A stretch of 64,000 nt of DNA from Sphingomonas sp. ERG5 (GTDB taxonomy: Bacteria; Pseudomonadota; Alphaproteobacteria; Sphingomonadales; Sphingomonadaceae): positions 1-64,000 of the forward strand of contig NZ_JSXI01000016.1 in NCBI RefSeq assembly GCF_000803065.1, written 5' to 3'. Shown piece by piece: positions 17,804 through 27,525 of the stretch (position 1 is the stretch's first letter; every line of letters begins with the position of its first letter). The notes under the pieces are model-generated. The model worked only from the letters and a program-made list of their open reading frames with translations. It made no database searches and was not told where the DNA came from. The position numbers and the translations under genes were made by a program.

Positions 17804-19870
17804 ATGGCGATGACGCTCATCCTGTGGGGCCATGCGTTCGCCGCCTTGCTCTTCGGCATGATTGCCCTGTCGCAACTGCGCGATGCGGCGACCGCCTTGC
17901 CGCGCCTCACGTTCGTCGTCGCCCTGATCGCGACCGCTTTATGGGCGCTGGCAGTGGCGGGGATCGATCCCCGCGATGTCATGGCCCGGATCGCCGAGAG
18001 CGGGCGCAATCTTGCGTGGCTCGGCTTCATGTTCGCGCTGGTCCGGCGTGACCCGAGCGCACCGCATGGCAAGGCGGTGGCGACCGTCTACGGCGTCGTC
18101 GCGCTGATCGTGCTGGCCGGGATCGCGCTGGCCATCGCGGAAACCACTCTGGCCCCGGCCGACGCCATATCGATGGGCTCCGCCCGGTTGTTGTTGCGCA
18201 TGATGGTCGCGGTGAGTGCGCTGGTGCTGGTCCATCACCTTTATTCCGCCGTCGCGCCACGGGCGCGGGGCGGCATCCTCCTGGTTGTCATCGCGCTGGC
18301 CGTGATGTGGAGTCTCGACCTGGCCATCTATGCCACCGCTTATCTGACGGGGAGCTGGGGCATCGAACTCGTCGCGCTGCGCGGTGCCGCGATGGCGCTG
18401 CTCGCGCCGCTGTTCGCGCTCGCGGTGATGCGCAATGGCGACTGGAGATTGAAGCTGTCGCGTACCGTCGCCTGGCAATCGCTGTCGCTTGCCGCGACGA
18501 TATTGTGGCTGGCGACGATGGTGCTGATCACCAGCGGAATCGCTGCGTTCAGCGGCACCTATGTCCGCATCGCCCAGACCGCCTTTGTATTCGGCTCGGC
18601 CGCCGCGACGCTGACATTGGTCTCCTCGCCCTGGCTCAAGGCCTGGGCGAAGGTGAAGCTGGCCAAGCATCTGTTCAATCATCGCTACGATTATCGCGCC
18701 GAATGGACTCGTTTCACCGATACGCTCGGCAAGCCCGAAGGCGCCGCCCCGCTTGACGAGCGTATCGTCAAGGCGGTCGCCGACTTGACCGATTCGCCCG
18801 CGGGCCTGCTGCTTGTGCCCGACGGGGCGGGATTGGGCATCGGCGCCACCTGGAACTGGAATCGCGACGGGCTGCCCGTATCGGGCGGCGACGAATTGCT
18901 TGCCCGTCATCTCGTCCATAGTGGGCGGATCGTCGAACTCGACAAGATCCGCGGCGATGTCGGAGACGAATCCGAACTCAGCGCCGAAGCGGCGAGCGTG
19001 CCGCAATGGATGCTCGATGACGGCACCACCTGGGCGCTGATCCCGCTGGTCCATCTCGACCGCTTGCAGGGCGCGATCCTGCTCGCGCGGCCGCCGGTCG
19101 ACCGTGCGCTCGACTGGGAGGATTTCGACTTGCTGCGCATCGCCGGCCGCCAGGCGGCGAGCTATCTGGCGGAAGCCCGTGCGCAGGAGGCGCTGGCCGA
19201 TGCCGAGCGCTTCGACGAATTCAATCGCCGCTTCGCCTTCATCCTGCACGACATCAAGAATCTGGTGAGTCAGCTGACCCTGGTTGCGCGCAACGCGGAG
19301 CGCCATGCCGACAATCCCGAATTCCGCGCCGATATGATCGCGACATTGCAGGATTCGGCCGGACGCATGAACGATCTGCTTGCGCGCCTGTCGCAGCATC
19401 ATAGTGCTCGTGCGGAGGAACTGCGTCCGGTTGAATTGATGCCACTGGTCGAGCGTGTCGCCGCGCGTCGCCGTGCGCAGCATCCCGTCGCGATCGTCGG
19501 GGGGCAGGCATTGGCGCAGGCCGATCCGGTACGGCTCGAACAATTGCTCGGCCATTTGCTGCAAAATGCGATCGAGGCGAGCCCGGCGGTCGAGCCGGTG
19601 ACGATTGCGATCTCGGTCGACGCGGGGACGGTGCTCATCGACGTGATCGACCAGGGTTGCGGCATGTCGCCCGCCTTTCTGCGCGACAAATTGTTCAAGC
19701 CATTCGTTTCCTCCAAGCCCGGCGGCTTCGGCATCGGCGCGTTCGAGGCACGGCAGCTGGCCCAGGCGATGGGCGGCACGGTCGAAGTCAACAGCCGGGA
19801 GGGGGAGGGCACCCGCTTCCGCGTCATCCTGTCATCCGCCCGCGCGCTACCGATGGAACAGGCTGCATGA
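17804..19870 (+). CDS. prsK: PEP-CTERM system histidine kinase PrsK
   Basis: 688 residues: about eight N-terminal membrane helices (up to about residue 280), a GAF-like region (about 300-460), and a kinase core with the phospho-acceptor HDIKN (His about 482) and ATP-binding motifs (LLQNAIEA, DQGCGM, GGFGIGAFEARQLA). The IKN after the His is typical of the PrsK/NtrB-like group. It follows the sugar transferase by 22 bp and overlaps prsR by ATGA. By family knowledge it phosphorylates PrsR to control exopolysaccharide and PEP-CTERM genes; the signal sensed is unknown. Confidence 0.9.
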   Translation: MAMTLILWGHAFAALLFGMIALSQLRDAATALPRLTFVVALIATALWALAVAGIDPRDVMARIAESGRNLAWLGFMFALVRRDPSAPHGKAVATVYGVVALIVLAGIALAIAETTLAPADAISMGSARLLLRMMVAVSALVLVHHLYSAVAPRARGGILLVVIALAVMWSLDLAIYATAYLTGSWGIELVALRGAAMALLAPLFALAVMRNGDWRLKLSRTVAWQSLSLAATILWLATMVLITSGIAAFSGTYVRIAQTAFVFGSAAATLTLVSSPWLKAWAKVKLAKHLFNHRYDYRAEWTRFTDTLGKPEGAAPLDERIVKAVADLTDSPAGLLLVPDGAGLGIGATWNWNRDGLPVSGGDELLARHLVHSGRIVELDKIRGDVGDESELSAEAASVPQWMLDDGTTWALIPLVHLDRLQGAILLARPPVDRALDWEDFDLLRIAGRQAASYLAEARAQEALADAERFDEFNRRFAFILHDIKNLVSQLTLVARNAERHADNPEFRADMIATLQDSAGRMNDLLARLSQHHSARAEELRPVELMPLVERVAARRRAQHPVAIVGGQALAQADPVRLEQLLGHLLQNAIEASPAVEPVTIAISVDAGTVLIDVIDQGCGMSPAFLRDKLFKPFVSSKPGGFGIGAFEARQLAQAMGGTVEVNSREGEGTRFRVILSSARALPMEQAA

Positions 19871-21216
19871 CCGCCAAACCGAAGTTGCTCATCGTCGAGG
19901 ATGATGTCGGGCTGCAGCGTCAGTTGCGTTGGGCTTATGAGGGGTATGATGTGGTGGTCGCGTCGGACCGTGCGAGTGCGCTCGATGCGGTGCGCGCCGA
20001 GGAACCCGATGTCGTCACGCTTGACCTTGGCCTGCCGCCTGATCCGGACGGCACGATCGAGGGTTTTGCGACACTGCAGGCGATTCTCAGCCTCAAGCCC
20101 GATACCAAGGTCATCGTCGCCTCCGGGCATGGCGCGCGCGAAAGCGCGCTGCGCGCGATCGCCGAGGGAGCATGGGATTTTTATGCCAAGCCGATCGACA
20201 TCGACGCGCTTGGCCTGATCGTCGCACGCGCTTTCCATGTCCATGCGCTGGAGGCGGAAAATCGCCGGCTCGCCGACCGCACCGGCTCGACCGCGCTGGG
20301 CGGCATGATCACCGCGGCGCCCGAAATGCTCAAGGTCACGCGCACGATCGAACGCGTCGCCGGGGCGGATGTGTCGGTCATGCTGCTTGGCGCAAGCGGC
20401 ACTGGCAAGGAATTGCTCGCGCGCGGTGTGCATGATTCCAGCCCGCGCCGAAAGGGAGCGTTCGTCGCGATCAATTGCGCGGCGATCCCCGAAACCCTGC
20501 TTGAAAGCGAATTGTTCGGGCACGAAAAAGGCGCGTTCACCGGTGCGGTCAAGACCACCGAAGGCAAGATCGAACTGGCACAGGGAGGGACCCTGTTCCT
20601 TGACGAAGTCGGCGACATTCCGCTGCCGCTCCAGGTCAAGCTGCTGCGCTTTCTGCAGGAGCGCGTGATCGAGCGGATCGGCGGGCGCAAGCCGATTGCG
20701 GTCGATACGCGGATCGTCTGCGCGACGCACCAGGATGTCGATGCGATGATCGCCGATGGGCGTTTTCGCGAGGACCTCTATTACCGTCTGGCCGAGATCG
20801 TCGTGCGCATTCCCTCGCTTGCCGAACGCAGCGGCGACGCTGGCCTGCTCGCGCAGCATTTCCTCAAGAAATACGCCAAGACCATGCACTCCGCGGTCAC
20901 CGGCCTGTCGCCCGATGCGCGCGCCGCGATCGATGCCTGGGGCTGGCCGGGCAATGTCCGCGAGCTGGAGAACCGCATGAAGCGTGCGGTGATCATGGCC
21001 GAGGGCAAGCTGGTCACCGCCGCCGATCTCGACCTTGCCGGCGATGCCGAGGATATACCGCTCAACCTGCGCAGCGTGCGTGAAGTCGCCGACCGCAAGG
21101 CGATCCGCCACGCGCTCGCCCGCGCCGATGGTAACATTTCCAATACTGCCAAGCTGCTAGGGGTGAGCCGGCCGACCCTGTACGATCTTTTGAAGAGCTA
21201 TGATCTCCATGCGTGA
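19867..21216 (+). CDS. prsR: PEP-CTERM system sigma54-dependent response regulator PrsR
   Basis: 449 residues: receiver domain (Asp in VVTLDLGLP, about residue 54; Lys in FYAKPID), AAA+ domain with Walker A GASGTGKE, the sigma54-contacting GAFTGA (about 222), LFLDEVGD Walker B and WPGNVRELEN, and a Fis-type HTH at the C-terminus (NISNTAKLLGVSRPTLYDLL). The ATG lies in the ATGA overlap with prsK. It should activate RpoN-dependent promoters when phosphorylated by PrsK. The start of prsT overlaps or directly follows its end. Confidence 0.92.
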   Translation: MTAKPKLLIVEDDVGLQRQLRWAYEGYDVVVASDRASALDAVRAEEPDVVTLDLGLPPDPDGTIEGFATLQAILSLKPDTKVIVASGHGARESALRAIAEGAWDFYAKPIDIDALGLIVARAFHVHALEAENRRLADRTGSTALGGMITAAPEMLKVTRTIERVAGADVSVMLLGASGTGKELLARGVHDSSPRRKGAFVAINCAAIPETLLESELFGHEKGAFTGAVKTTEGKIELAQGGTLFLDEVGDIPLPLQVKLLRFLQERVIERIGGRKPIAVDTRIVCATHQDVDAMIADGRFREDLYYRLAEIVVRIPSLAERSGDAGLLAQHFLKKYAKTMHSAVTGLSPDARAAIDAWGWPGNVRELENRMKRAVIMAEGKLVTAADLDLAGDAEDIPLNLRSVREVADRKAIRHALARADGNISNTAKLLGVSRPTLYDLLKSYDLHA

Positions 21217-23269
21217 CATGCCCGCTCCCAAAACCCTCATGCGTCTGGCCGGCGCCGTCGCATCGTCGCTCGGCGCCGCGGCGTTGCTCGCCTTCGCCGT
21301 CACCACCCCGGCCCGCGCCGATGCCGATTCCGCGCGCCTGTCGCTCGCCAGGAGCCTGGCGACGCTCAAGACCGGCAATTTCAGTGCGGCGCGCAATCAC
21401 GCGCAGGCCGCGATCAAGGAAGACCCCAATTGGGGCCTTGCCCATGCGGTACTGGCACGCACCTATTTGTCGCTCGGCGACGGACTGGGCGCCGAGGCTG
21501 AGCTCGATCGCGCCAAGGCGGCCGGGTTCGATGTAAAACGCGCACAGCAACTCTATGCCCATGCCTATCTGTTGCAGGGCGATGCGAAGCGTGCGTTGCG
21601 TACGGCGGCGACGGTCGAGCCGCGTTTCTCGGGCTATGCCGTCCGTGTCGGCGCGCGCGCACTGGCCGCGCAAGGCGATTTTCCGGGCGCGCGGCAGGTG
21701 CTGGTGGATTTTTTGTCGGTAGACCCGGCCAATAGTGCGGCCTGGTCCGATCTTGGCCGGGTGCGCTTCGACAGTGGTGATATCGGCGGCGCGATCGTGG
21801 CGGCGACCAAGGCGACCGAGCTTGACCCCGCCAACCTCGAAGCGCTCACCCTGCGCGGTGAACTGGTACGTGGCCAATATGGCCTGGTCGCGGCGCTGCC
21901 CTGGTTCGAAGCCGCGCTCGCCCGCGACGCCTATTATCATCCTGCGCTGATCGAATATGCCTCGACGCTCGGCGATGCCGGTCGTTATGGCGACATGCTC
22001 GCCGCCACCCGCCGCGCGCTCGCCGCGCGCCCGGACAGCGCGCAGGCCTTCTATCTTCAGGCGGTGCTGGCGGCGCGCGCGGGCAATTACGATCTCGCCC
22101 GCACGCTGATGCAACGCACCGGCGAGGCGCTCAATGGCTTGCCCGGCGCGCTGCTGCTCGGCGGCACGCTCGATTACGAATCGGGCGGGTACGAGCAGGC
22201 AATCAACAAATGGCGCGAGCTGGTCGGCCGCCAGCCGATGAACATCACCGCGCGCCGGTTGCTTGGAGCCGCGCTGCTGCGTTCCGGCGATGCGCAGGGC
22301 GCGCTCGACGTGCTGCGCCCGGTCGCGATGCGGTTCGATGCCGACAGCTATACATTGACGCTGGTCGCACGGGCGTTCGAACGCACTGGCGAACGCGACT
22401 GGGCCGGCAAGTTTCTGGACCGCGCCGCCTTTCCGGCGCGCGATGGTTCGGTACCGTTCGGAACCGATGACAGCCTGGCAGTGCTCGGCGGTCTCGCCAA
22501 CGACAATCCCGACGACCCAGTGCGGCGCATCGTCTTTCTGCGCGGACTGGTTGATGCCGGCGACAATGCCGAAGCACTGGCTCAGGCGCAGGCATTGGCG
22601 CGGATGGCGCCCGGCGCGCCCGCGGCGCATCTTGCCGTCGGCGACATGTTGATGGTGATGAAGCGTTACGACGACGCTGCCGCCGCTTATCGCCACGCCG
22701 CCGATATCCGGTTCGACGAACCGACCATGTTGCGCATCGTCGACGCGCTCGACCGCGCCGGGCACCGGTCCGAGGCGTCCAACGTGCTGGCGCTGTTCCT
22801 GTCGCAGAATCCGCAAAATATCGCCGGCCAGCGGCTCGCCGCGCATTGGCAGATCGCGGCGGGCGAATTCGCGGCCGCGATCGAAACGCTCGAAGGGCTG
22901 CGTCAGCGTATCGGCAACCGCGATGCCGCGCTGCTGACCGAACTGTCCTATGCCTATATCGGCGATGGCGATGACGTGACCGGCTTGTCCTATGCCAAGG
23001 CGGCCTATCGTCTGGCGCCGCTCAACCCGGCGACCACCGATGCCTATGGCTGGGCGCTGTATCAAGGCGGCAACAATGGCGCGGCGGTGCAACTGCTCGA
23101 AAAGGCGGTCGCGATCGCACCCGAACATGCCATGTTGCGCTGGCATCTGGGACAGGCCTATGCCGATCTTGGCCGTGGCGCCGATGCCCGGGCGCAGGTC
23201 GACGCGGCATTGAGCGATCCGACCTTTACCGATCGCGAGGCCGCTGCCGCATTACTCAAGACCATTTGA
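21209..23269 (+). CDS. prsT: PEP-CTERM system TPR-repeat protein PrsT
   Basis: About 686 residues. ATGs at 21200, 21209 and 21218 are all possible; 21209 keeps 11 nt from the GAAGAG ribosome site and a clean export signal (MRLAGAVAS...VTTPARADA). The mature protein is a long array of tetratricopeptide repeats (e.g. ARLSLARSLATLKTGNFSAA; NSAAWSDLGRVRFDSGDIGG; NPATTDAYGWALYQGGNNGA). It is smaller than many PrsT proteins. It is probably a periplasmic scaffold for polysaccharide assembly or export (inference from family and position). No exosortase gene follows within the window. Confidence 0.85.
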   Translation: MRDMPAPKTLMRLAGAVASSLGAAALLAFAVTTPARADADSARLSLARSLATLKTGNFSAARNHAQAAIKEDPNWGLAHAVLARTYLSLGDGLGAEAELDRAKAAGFDVKRAQQLYAHAYLLQGDAKRALRTAATVEPRFSGYAVRVGARALAAQGDFPGARQVLVDFLSVDPANSAAWSDLGRVRFDSGDIGGAIVAATKATELDPANLEALTLRGELVRGQYGLVAALPWFEAALARDAYYHPALIEYASTLGDAGRYGDMLAATRRALAARPDSAQAFYLQAVLAARAGNYDLARTLMQRTGEALNGLPGALLLGGTLDYESGGYEQAINKWRELVGRQPMNITARRLLGAALLRSGDAQGALDVLRPVAMRFDADSYTLTLVARAFERTGERDWAGKFLDRAAFPARDGSVPFGTDDSLAVLGGLANDNPDDPVRRIVFLRGLVDAGDNAEALAQAQALARMAPGAPAAHLAVGDMLMVMKRYDDAAAAYRHAADIRFDEPTMLRIVDALDRAGHRSEASNVLALFLSQNPQNIAGQRLAAHWQIAAGEFAAAIETLEGLRQRIGNRDAALLTELSYAYIGDGDDVTGLSYAKAAYRLAPLNPATTDAYGWALYQGGNNGAAVQLLEKAVAIAPEHAMLRWHLGQAYADLGRGADARAQVDAALSDPTFTDREAAAALLKTI

Positions 23270-23301
23270 TCCGCGTCGCCCGGGCGGACTAAGGGAAGCG
23301 G

Positions 23302-24117
23302 ATGACCGACCCGCTCGACCGTATCGCCGCCGCACTCGACCGCATCGCCCCGCCGCCGCCGGTGCCTGCCGACCCGCTGGCGCATCCGGCCTATATCTGG
23401 CGTGGCGCCGCGCTGGCCGCCGCGCGCGATTTCGCCGCGCTGCCGCTCGGCGATCTGCACGGCATCGATGCGCAAAAGGCGACGCTTGTCGCGAATCTTG
23501 ATCGCCTGGCGCAGGGGCATGCCGCGCATGACGTGCTGCTATGGGGCGCGCGTGGCACGGGCAAGTCGGCGCTGGTCAAGAGCAGCGTCGCCGCGTTGCA
23601 GGCAGAGGGCAAGGCGATCGCCTTGATCGAAGTCGTCACCACGCAACTCGACACACTCGCGACGCTCTTCGCCGCGATTGCCACCATCCCGCGCGCCTTT
23701 GCGCTGTTCATCGACGATCTTGGCTTCAATGCCGCCAGCGACGCCCGCGCGCTGCGCTCGATGCTGGAGGGCGGGGCGGAGGCGCGGCCCACAAATGCGC
23801 GGCTGCTGGTGACGTCGAACCGCCGCCATCTGGTGCCGCGCGACATTGCCGAGCAGGAAAGCGCGATCAACCCGCGCGATGCGGTCGACGACAATCTCGC
23901 GCTGGCCGATCGCTTCGGCCTGAGCCTCGGTTTCCATGTCGTCGATCAGGAAGGGTATCTCGCCATCGTGAAGGGCTATACCGACACCCATGACTTGCCC
24001 TTCGATCCGGTCGAGGCGGTCGGTTGGGCGACCCGGCGTGGCAGCCGGTCGGGTCGTGTGGCCTGGCATTACATCGTCGATCTGGCCGGAAAGCATGGCA
24101 GGTCGCTGAGATTATAG
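23302..24117 (+). CDS. DUF815 ATP-binding protein
   Basis: 271 residues with Walker A GARGTGKSALVKS (about residue 82), Walker B ALFIDDLGF, and the conserved ARLLVTSNRRHLVPRD and GLSLGFH stretches of DUF815 AAA+ proteins. A good ribosome site (AAGGGAAGCGG) precedes the ATG. The family is a cytosolic ATPase of unknown role, often next to membrane or cell-envelope genes. It starts 32 bp after prsT and could be transcribed with it. Confidence 0.88.
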   Translation: MTDPLDRIAAALDRIAPPPPVPADPLAHPAYIWRGAALAAARDFAALPLGDLHGIDAQKATLVANLDRLAQGHAAHDVLLWGARGTGKSALVKSSVAALQAEGKAIALIEVVTTQLDTLATLFAAIATIPRAFALFIDDLGFNAASDARALRSMLEGGAEARPTNARLLVTSNRRHLVPRDIAEQESAINPRDAVDDNLALADRFGLSLGFHVVDQEGYLAIVKGYTDTHDLPFDPVEAVGWATRRGSRSGRVAWHYIVDLAGKHGRSLRL

Positions 24118-24183
24118 CAGATTTGGACCAGGTTACGCTAAACGTAGCTTGACTTGACCCGCCAGCCGCTGCTGTCTTGCTGA

Positions 24184-25200
24184 ATGGCCCGTATCGGCGA
24201 ACTCGACCTGTGCGATCGACTCTCGCCAACCATTCCGGTCTGGGTGACTCAAGTCATTGTCGGACTGGTCGCGTCGGGCGCGACGCGTCTTCTGCGCATC
24301 GGCTTCGACATCGTTGCGGGTGGCGCCGCGCCTTTCGCATTGATCTACCCCGCGATCATGCTCGCGACACTGTTCGCGCGCGCCTTTGCCGGAATCGTCG
24401 CCGCCACGGTGATGATCCTGTACATCTGGTATTATCTCTATCCGATCCCAAACTCGTTCCGCTTTGTCGATTCTGCCGGGGCGCTGTCGGTCGGTGTGGT
24501 GGTGGTCACCGCCCTCATCACCATCGGACTTGCCGAGCTGTTCCGCCGCGCGGCGTATCGCGCAACGCGCGAGCGCGACCGGGAGATTGCCGATCGCGAC
24601 CTGTTCCTGGCTGAATTCGACCATCGCATGAAGAATAATTTCGCGATCGTCGCCGGGCTGCTCGACATGCAGAAGCGCCGCGCGACCGATCCGGCGACGG
24701 CCGAGGCGCTGGGCGTCGCGCAAATGCGCATCGACAGCATCGCGCGTGCGCACCGCCACCTCTATCGCGGCAGCGAACAGCCCGGCATGGTCGAGATGCA
24801 GGAATATCTGCCCGATCTGTGCGCGGCCTTGTCCGAGGCCCTGTTCCTGCGCGGCGGCATCACCCTTGCCTGCGACACCGACCAGGCATCGGTGCCGCGC
24901 GACCGCGCCGTGTCGATCGGGCTGGTCATCAACGAACTGGTCACCAACGCCGCCAAGCATGCCTTTCCCGGCCGGGATATCGGCAGCATCAGCGTCGTCT
25001 TCTACAACCGCACCGGCGGTGGATGGACCGTCACGGTGACCGATGACGGCGTCGGCTTGCCCCGGAAACCCGTTGCCCCCGGTCCCGATCATGGTCTGGG
25101 CAGCCGTCTGATCGAAGCGTTCGCACGTCAGGCGGGGGGGACGATCACCACGGACAGCGACCGCACCGGAACACGCGTGACGCTGGAGCTGGCGGCCTAG
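24184..25200 (+). CDS. Membrane histidine kinase, HisKA_2 family
   Basis: 338 residues: three to four membrane helices (about 15-125), resembling DUF4118, then a HisKA_2 dimerisation domain with phospho-acceptor EFDHRMKNNFAIVAGLL and an ATPase domain (GLVINELVTNAAKHAF; TDDGVGLP; GLGSRLIEAFARQ). Kinases of this type in alphaproteobacteria often feed the PhyR general stress response or other response regulators. No regulator is adjacent. Its TAG stop lies in the left arm of the inverted repeat at 25196-25310. Confidence 0.88.
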   Translation: MARIGELDLCDRLSPTIPVWVTQVIVGLVASGATRLLRIGFDIVAGGAAPFALIYPAIMLATLFARAFAGIVAATVMILYIWYYLYPIPNSFRFVDSAGALSVGVVVVTALITIGLAELFRRAAYRATRERDREIADRDLFLAEFDHRMKNNFAIVAGLLDMQKRRATDPATAEALGVAQMRIDSIARAHRHLYRGSEQPGMVEMQEYLPDLCAALSEALFLRGGITLACDTDQASVPRDRAVSIGLVINELVTNAAKHAFPGRDIGSISVVFYNRTGGGWTVTVTDDGVGLPRKPVAPGPDHGLGSRLIEAFARQAGGTITTDSDRTGTRVTLELAA

Positions 25201-25310
25201 AGTTTGATTCAGCAAGACGGCACCGCCCTCCACAGCCATTCCAACGATGCGTTGCATCGCCGGAACCTTGGGCTGCTCCGCGCTTCAGCGCAGCTGGATC
25301 AAACTCTAGG
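25196..25310. repeat. 115-bp inverted-repeat element spanning both stop codons
   Basis: The arms CCTAGAGTTTGATTCAGC (25196-25213) and GCTGGATCAAACTCTAGG (25293-25310) are complementary at 17 of 18 positions. The TAG stop of the upstream kinase (25198-25200) lies in the left arm and the TAG stop of the convergent uup gene (25306-25308) in the right. Inside is a smaller hairpin CGATGC-GTT-GCATCG (25246-25260). It could be a bidirectional terminator or a MITE-like insertion between convergent genes. Confidence 0.8.
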
Positions 25311-27087
25311 TCAACGCCTCGACCTGTTCGGCGAGTTCCAGCCAGCGCATTTCCGCCGCATCCTTTTCCTCGCGCGCCGCCTCGATCGCCTTGGTCAGCC
25401 GTTCGAACTTGGCGAAATCGCGCGAATAGAGCGCCGGATCGGCGAGCAATGCCTCGTCACGTTTGATCGCCGCCTCGATTTCTTCGATCCGCTTGGGCAG
25501 CAGATCGTAATCGCGCTGGTCCTTGTAGCTCAATTTCACGCGCGGCGCGGCCGGCGCGGTTGGCTCCACCTTGCGCGGATTGGGCCGTTTGCCGCCGCTG
25601 ACTTTCAGCCGGCGGCGCTTTTCCCAATCCTCATAACCGCCCGCTACAACATCGACTGTGCCCGATCCGTCGAGCCCGAGGGTGATCGTCACCGTGCGGT
25701 CGAGAAAATCGCGGTCATGGCTGACGATCAGCACGGTACCGTCATAATCGCCGATCACTTCCTGCAGCAGGTCGAGCGTTTCGAGGTCGAGATCGTTGGT
25801 CGGCTCGTCGAGCACCAGCAGGTTCGATGGCCGGGCGAATTCGCGCGCCAGCAACAGGCGTGATCGTTCGCCGCCCGACAGGGTGCCGACCTGCGCATCG
25901 ACCAGCCCGGGTTCGAACAGGAATTCCTTCAGATAGCCGATGATGTGCTTCTTGATGCCCTGGACCTCGATCCAGTCGCCGCCGTCCGCGAGCACTTCGC
26001 GCACCGTCTTCTCCGGCGCCATCAGGCTGCGTTGCTGGTCGATCACGATTCGATCGAGCGTCTTGGCGAGGCGGATATGTCCCGAATCGGGTGCGAGTTC
26101 GCCAGTCAGCAGCTTGAGCAACGTGGTCTTGCCCGCGCCGTTGGCACCGACGATACCGATGCGGTCGCCGCGCATGATGCGCAGAGTCAGGTCCTTGATG
26201 ATCGGTCGATCTCCGAAGGATTTCGACACGCCCTTCACGTCGATCACCATCTTGGTGCGCGCGTCGTCGCTGCCGATCGACAGGTTCGCGGTGCCCGGCG
26301 GCCCCATCATCGCCGCGCGCGTCTCGCGCATCTCGAGCAATTTGGTCAACCGGCCCTGGTTGCGCTTGCGCCGCCCGGTGACGCCGCGCAGCAGCCAATG
26401 CTCCTCCAGCTTGAGTTTCGCGTCGAGCCGTTCGGCATTGCGCGCTTCGTCGGCATAGACTTGTTCGGTCCATGCCTCGAACCCGCCAAAGCCGATTTCC
26501 GCGCGGCGAATCGTCCCGCGATCGAGCCACAGGGTCTGCTTGGTCAGGCGGGTGAGGAACGTACGATCATGGCTGATCGCGATGAACGCGCCGCGGAACC
26601 GGCCGAGCCAGTCCTCCAGCCAGTCGATCGCCGCGATGTCGAGATGGTTGGTCGGCTCGTCGAGCAGCAGTACGTCGGGCTCCAGCGCCAGCGCCCGCAC
26701 GATCGCCGCGCGTCGCCGCTCGCCGCCGCTCGCGCTTGCCGCCTCACGCGACAGGTCGATGCCGAGTTGATCGGCGATCGCATCCGCTTCGTGCGGCAGC
26801 GGCGCATCATCGCCGTGAAGCACATAATCGAGCAGGGTGGCATGCTTGCGCAGGTCGGGTTCCTGTTCGAGCAGCACCACGCGCGTGCCGGGCTGGATCG
26901 TCCGCCGTCCTTCGTCCGCATCGACCGCACCGGCGATCAGCTTGAGCAAAGTCGTCTTGCCCGCACCGTTGCGCCCGATCAGCGCAAGCCGGTCCCGCGG
27001 CTGGATATGGATGTCGAGGCCGCGGAACAGCCACCCCGATCCCTGGATGATGCCGAGATTTTCAAATGCGAGGATTGGGGCTGCCAT
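25306..27087 (-). CDS. uup: ABC-F family ATPase, Uup-type
   Basis: 593 residues with two ABC domains: Walker [13 protein letters not shown] and [12 protein letters not shown], signatures SGGERRRA and SGGERSRL, Walker B VLLLDEPTNHLD and LLVLDEPTNDLD. The linker (about 240-300, Arg/Glu-rich) and a C-terminal coiled-coil region (about 515-593, RDYDLLPKRIEEIEAAIKRD) match Uup. There is no membrane domain; ABC-F proteins act on ribosomes or, for Uup, on branched DNA intermediates (family knowledge). It is convergent with the kinase gene. Confidence 0.88.
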   Translation of the reverse strand: MAAPILAFENLGIIQGSGWLFRGLDIHIQPRDRLALIGRNGAGKTTLLKLIAGAVDADEGRRTIQPGTRVVLLEQEPDLRKHATLLDYVLHGDDAPLPHEADAIADQLGIDLSREAASASGGERRRAAIVRALALEPDVLLLDEPTNHLDIAAIDWLEDWLGRFRGAFIAISHDRTFLTRLTKQTLWLDRGTIRRAEIGFGGFEAWTEQVYADEARNAERLDAKLKLEEHWLLRGVTGRRKRNQGRLTKLLEMRETRAAMMGPPGTANLSIGSDDARTKMVIDVKGVSKSFGDRPIIKDLTLRIMRGDRIGIVGANGAGKTTLLKLLTGELAPDSGHIRLAKTLDRIVIDQQRSLMAPEKTVREVLADGGDWIEVQGIKKHIIGYLKEFLFEPGLVDAQVGTLSGGERSRLLLAREFARPSNLLVLDEPTNDLDLETLDLLQEVIGDYDGTVLIVSHDRDFLDRTVTITLGLDGSGTVDVVAGGYEDWEKRRRLKVSGGKRPNPRKVEPTAPAAPRVKLSYKDQRDYDLLPKRIEEIEAAIKRDEALLADPALYSRDFAKFERLTKAIEAAREEKDAAEMRWLELAEQVEALT

Positions 27088-27184
27088 GGCGGTCCGTTAG
27101 GCGGCGGATGCGGACACGGCAAGTTACGCTTGCCTGACCGACACATTCACAGGCTGTTCAAGCCGGCCCGGCTATGCGACGCAC

Positions 27185-27493
27185 ATGAAGATGTTGCTGC
27201 CTGTCACAATCTGCCTCCTTGCCGCCACTGGACCGGCTCTGGCCGAACCTGCGCCCGACCAGCGTCGGGGCGATCAGGTCGAAGCGTTCGATCAGCTCAA
27301 AAAGGGCCGATTGCTGCCGCTTCATGAGATTGAACGCCGTGTCGTGCCGCAAATGCGCGGTGCGCAATATCTCGGCGTCGAACTCGATTCGATGAGTGGC
27401 ATTTACACGCTCAAATTCCTGCGCGATGGAAATGTCATCTGGGTCGAGGTTGATGGCCGGTCGGGCCAGATCATCGGCCGCACCGGTAACTGA
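27185..27493 (+). CDS. Exported PepSY-domain-like protein
   Basis: 102 residues: signal peptide (ending TGPALA, about residue 20) followed by one PepSY-like domain (LLPLHEIERRVVPQM, then YLGVELDSMSGIYTLKFLRD and VWVEVDGRSGQIIGR). Such proteins often precede or follow two-component genes and are thought to influence the sensor or a periplasmic protease. It begins an apparent operon with the response regulator (32 bp gap) and kinase. Confidence 0.75.
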   Translation: MKMLLPVTICLLAATGPALAEPAPDQRRGDQVEAFDQLKKGRLLPLHEIERRVVPQMRGAQYLGVELDSMSGIYTLKFLRDGNVIWVEVDGRSGQIIGRTGN

Positions 27494-27525
27494 ATTCGCC
27501 CGATCGTGGCTAGAGGGGAACAAGA

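Noticed and set aside
17939..23146. Long minus-strand open frames opposite prsK, prsR and prsT (541-694 residues)
   Set aside because: They are antisense shadows caused by high-GC codon bias; composition is Arg/His/Gln/Ala-rich without any domain, while the plus-strand frames have complete family motifs.
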